64,000 bases of DNA from positions 1-64,000 of the forward strand of contig JASHNR010000018.1 of the NCBI GenBank assembly GCA_030041535.1. Direction: 5' to 3'. Position 1 is the first letter of the stretch. Every line of letters starts with the position of its first letter. Both the position numbers and the translations under genes were made by a program. Origin of the DNA: Nitrosopumilaceae archaeon (lineage in GTDB: Archaea > Thermoproteota > Nitrososphaeria > Nitrososphaerales > Nitrosopumilaceae). Positions 61,522 to 64,000 of this stretch are shown piece after piece. A model generated the notes under the pieces. The model saw only the letters and a program-made list of their open reading frames with translations, was not told the DNA's origin and ran no database searches.

Positions 61522-61680
61522 CTAACCTACCCCCACGTCAGTTTTGCGCCACTGTCTTCTCTGTGGATTTGTTCTCACTTTACGTTTTGTCTTAACTATT
61601 ATCCAAGCTGGAACAGCTGCATTTTGCTTCAGTTTGCTCATCAACCTTATCTTCCTTGGAGTTGACTTGTTAGCGCCCAT
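61522..61680 (-). CDS. rpl39e: 50S ribosomal protein L39e
   Basis: 52 residues. M-G-A-N-K-S-T-P-R-K-I-R-L, V-P-A-W-I-I-V-K-T and R-R-Q-W-R-K-T are the L39e signature of the exit tunnel. Forms an operon with rpl31e just downstream. Confidence 0.95.
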   Translation of the reverse strand: MGANKSTPRKIRLMSKLKQNAAVPAWIIVKTKRKVRTNPQRRQWRKTDVGVG

Positions 61681-61725
61681 GAACGTTTGAAAATCTGACC
61701 TCTTTTTAAATGAATCTCGAAAATA

Positions 61726-62289
61726 TTACAACAAACCATTTGCCGACAATGCATTGGCAATCTGATTTAGCATCCTAGCAGAGGCCCCCCAGATCAGATG
61801 ATTTTGAAATTTGAAGGTGTACATCTCTTGGATAGATTTGTGCACTGGATCTTTATCTTCGTCCATAGTTTTCAAAAGTGGAACCATGGGTATTTGCAAG
61901 ATGGATTCTATTTCAGAGGTGGTCCTTATCAGCGGGATTTTTTCCAAAATTGTGATAAATGGAGTAATTGTAAAGCCTGAATTTAGTGTCGTAACTGGCC
62001 TGAGCTGTCCTATGACTTGATTATTGTGTATTTGAACTCCTATTTCCTCCCCAGTCTCCCGTATAGCAGTAGCAAGTAGGTCTGCATCACTCTTTTCCCA
62101 CCTTCCTCCAGGAAACGATATTTCACCTGCATGATAGTCCATGGTTTTTGGCCGCTCAGTCATGATTACAGATGGTTCTGGGCCATAAATCATAATTAGT
62201 ACTGCGGCAAGTTTGGTATTCTGGCTACCTTGAACTTGTGGCGACATTGAGCTTGACAGTGCGTTCTTTATTTTTTCTAGTTCCAACAT
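61726..62289 (-). CDS. Nudix hydrolase, CoA pyrophosphatase-like
   Basis: 187 residues. Nudix box in F-P-G-G-R-W-E-K-S-D-A-D and A-I-R-E-T-G-E-E-I-G-V, with the NudL/CoAse-type F-P-G-G-R and P-x-x-x-x-L-R-P contexts. Hydrolyses CoA or related nucleoside diphosphate derivatives; substrate inferred from family. The next gene, metH, starts upstream on the same strand. Confidence 0.88.
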   Translation of the reverse strand: MLELEKIKNALSSSMSPQVQGSQNTKLAAVLIMIYGPEPSVIMTERPKTMDYHAGEISFPGGRWEKSDADLLATAIRETGEEIGVQIHNNQVIGQLRPVTTLNSGFTITPFITILEKIPLIRTTSEIESILQIPMVPLLKTMDEDKDPVHKSIQEMYTFKFQNHLIWGASARMLNQIANALSANGLL

Positions 62290-62325
62290 TAGGGTAATGT
62301 CACAGTTTGTTATTTTCTGTTGTGA

Positions 62326-64000
62326 TCAAAGTGCAAAGTATTCAGCTTCTGGATGGTGTACAACTATGGCAGCAGTTGATTGTTCTGGGATTATCTGTCC
62401 TGATTCTGTTAGTGTCATACCTGATTTTTCAGGCTCTAGCAGTTTCCAAACAATATAGTGTTGCGACACATCTGGACAGCTTGGATAGCCCCAGCTATAT
62501 CGCAATCCACATTTTCCTCCAATCTTTAACTCATCTTTTATTTTTTGGTTTATCCATGCAGCCATCGCTTCTGCTGTTTCAACAGCAAGACCGTGCAAAT
62601 AATACGCGTCAGTGTATAGGTCTTCTTTGTTCCATTGTTCTATTATATCAGAGACCTTGGTTCCCACGGTTACTGCTTGAAAAGCCACAACATCTTCCTG
62701 TCCAAAATAATCAGCAAGACACAGATGTTTTGCCCGAGACGAGCGGGGAAATTCAAACACGAGTTTTTCTCCGTTTGGATGCTCCACAGTCAGGTTTCCA
62801 TCTTTTCCATGACATCTGAAATATCCATATACAGCTCTTGGTTCAAACAATTTTTCTGTAAGAATTTTTTTCTTCCATTCTTCAAAAAGTACTTCATGTT
62901 CTGCCTCTGACTCTTTGGCAGACTTACCTCTCAGACCCCACGATAACACAAAGAGTGATTTCTTGTCAAGATACCTCCACACTTCATTTAGGTCGATGTC
63001 TTTTGGCTCAAATCTTATTGTTTTATTGATATGAGGTGGGATCGGAGGAGTGACGGGTTTTATCTCGCTGTGCTCTAATGCCTGTCCTTGTGGTTTTTCA
63101 ACTACTGTCTCTGTCCATTTCTCAATTCTTTGCTGCCATTGCTCTACAAACTTTAATTTTTCTTGCGATACAAGACTATCCATTGTCTTGAGACCATCAA
63201 ACATTGTTTTGCAGTAAAACACTCCTGGCTTGTATATGCCGCCGTCTTTTGCAACACGATTTATGTAATTGCTGTTAATTGCAGCTCCTCCACACAGTAC
63301 CGGAATCTGCATATTGTTTTTTCTTGCATGTTCGACGAAAAACTGCATCTGCTTTGATGTTGATACCAAGAGTGCTGACAACCCTATCGCATCTGCCTTT
63401 ACCTCCTCAATCTTTTCAAGAAACTTTTGCATTGGAACCTGTTTTCCTAGATCGTATACAGTGTATCCGTTGTTCTCAAAAATTGTCTTGACTAGATTTT
63501 TTCCAATATCATGAACGTCACCGTATACTGTACCCAGAACAAGTTTTCCTTTGGTGCTTCCCTTCTCCTTTAAAAGATATTTTTCAAGTTCCGCAACTGC
63601 AGCCTTCATGCATTCTGCAGATTTTAATACAAATGGCAAGATGAGCTCTCCTGCCCCAAACTTGTCACCCACCTCCTTCATTGCAGGCAATAGATCATCG
63701 TTTAGTGTCTTGATTGCAGCAGGATGCGTGATCTCTTTTGGCGCATCAATGATCATCACTCCCTCCTCCTCGGATATACCATGTTCGCCTGAAATCTTTT
63801 CGTATATTGCATTTGCCACATCCTTTTCTATGCCATCGCGAATCCTGTTCACTATCCTAAAGTTGGAGCGTTTACCTGCAGGCCATGTTGGATCTACCTC
63901 AACCTTCTTTGCGGCAAGCTGAACCGTGCCCTTTGTTGTCTCAAAATATGCAATAAACTCTGCAAGAGCATTTGGATGCTTGTTAAATATCAGGTCCTCT
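62326..64000 (-). CDS. metH: methionine synthase MetH, C-terminal part (cut by right window edge)
   Basis: The frame is open to 64000, so the N-terminal homocysteine and folate domains lie outside. The visible 558 residues have the cobalamin-binding module (G-D-V-H-D-I-G-K-N-L-V; the Asp-x-His-x-x-Gly B12 site), a helical cap upstream and the AdoMet-activation domain (W-G-Y-P-S-C-P-D). This cobalamin-dependent enzyme methylates homocysteine to methionine. Confidence 0.92.
   Translation of the reverse strand, partial: EDLIFNKHPNALAEFIAYFETTKGTVQLAAKKVEVDPTWPAGKRSNFRIVNRIRDGIEKDVANAIYEKISGEHGISEEEGVMIIDAPKEITHPAAIKTLNDDLLPAMKEVGDKFGAGELILPFVLKSAECMKAAVAELEKYLLKEKGSTKGKLVLGTVYGDVHDIGKNLVKTIFENNGYTVYDLGKQVPMQKFLEKIEEVKADAIGLSALLVSTSKQMQFFVEHARKNNMQIPVLCGGAAINSNYINRVAKDGGIYKPGVFYCKTMFDGLKTMDSLVSQEKLKFVEQWQQRIEKWTETVVEKPQGQALEHSEIKPVTPPIPPHINKTIRFEPKDIDLNEVWRYLDKKSLFVLSWGLRGKSAKESEAEHEVLFEEWKKKILTEKLFEPRAVYGYFRCHGKDGNLTVEHPNGEKLVFEFPRSSRAKHLCLADYFGQEDVVAFQAVTVGTKVSDIIEQWNKEDLYTDAYYLHGLAVETAEAMAAWINQKIKDELKIGGKCGLRYSWGYPSCPDVSQHYIVWKLLEPEKSGMTLTESGQIIPEQSTAAIVVHHPEAEYFAL

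Noticed and set aside
1-64000. CRISPR array, rRNA, transposase, integrase
   Set aside because: No regularly spaced repeats, rRNA-like sequence or recombinase motif was seen on reading both strands.

Overview
The window is a chromosomal stretch of an ammonia-oxidising archaeon (Nitrososphaerota, formerly Thaumarchaeota). The direct evidence is an archaeal-type amoA, a NirK-type multicopper oxidase, a very divergent FtsZ-like protein, archaeal ribosomal proteins L15e, L31e and L39e, a TFB-type initiation factor, TATA boxes about 28 bp upstream of start codons (leaderless mRNAs), low G+C, and many small membrane or secreted proteins. An affiliation with Nitrosopumilales, perhaps the Nitrosotalea lineage, is inference from overall protein character only.

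Region 1-14 kb is an energy and copper neighbourhood. It has a frameshifted plastocyanin-like gene, a Rieske protein with no cytochrome b beside it, an isolated amoA without amoB, amoC or amoX, two membrane-anchored secreted beta-domain proteins, and two copies of a previously easy-to-miss 47-52 residue Cys-rich (metallothionein-like) protein. The two Cys-rich copies lie in a 230-bp inverted repeat that brackets about 4.3 kb. One of the beta-domain proteins would start with His after signal cleavage.

Region 14-18.5 kb is a zone of gene decay: a HAD phosphatase with three lesions, a broken neighbour, a TFB interrupted at a 7-A run and a truncated ADP-forming acyl-CoA synthetase. A block from here (DUF202 gene, 54-residue membrane protein, tfb promoter and start) recurs in partly degraded form at 32.1-32.6 kb. 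Region 18.6-37 kb is accessory: alpha/beta hydrolase, beta-helix protein, flavin reductase, UspA, Dps-like ferritin, Rieske ferredoxin, Lrp regulator, winged-helix regulators, a CAP-domain secreted protein, PEF-type sorting-signal proteins, a membrane-tethered methyltransferase, and a tandemly duplicated promoter plus two-gene unit at 24.7-25.9 kb.

Region 37-64 kb looks like core genome with few broken genes: MscS channel, Na+/H+ antiporter, M1 aminopeptidase, TruD, thioredoxin-NHL protein, L15e, 3-phosphoglycerate dehydrogenase-like enzyme, NirK, class II fumarase, MtaB-like methylthiotransferase, FtsZ-like protein, L39e-L31e, Nudix hydrolase and the C-terminal part of MetH, which runs off the right edge. 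No rRNA, tRNA, CRISPR array, integrase or transposase was recognised by eye.

A recurring theme is a 38-residue module with the pattern I-P-x-W-x-K ... W-W ... D-x-x-F/L ... G-I-I, always in tandem pairs, in three otherwise unrelated secreted proteins (3.1, 29.6 and 53.4 kb).
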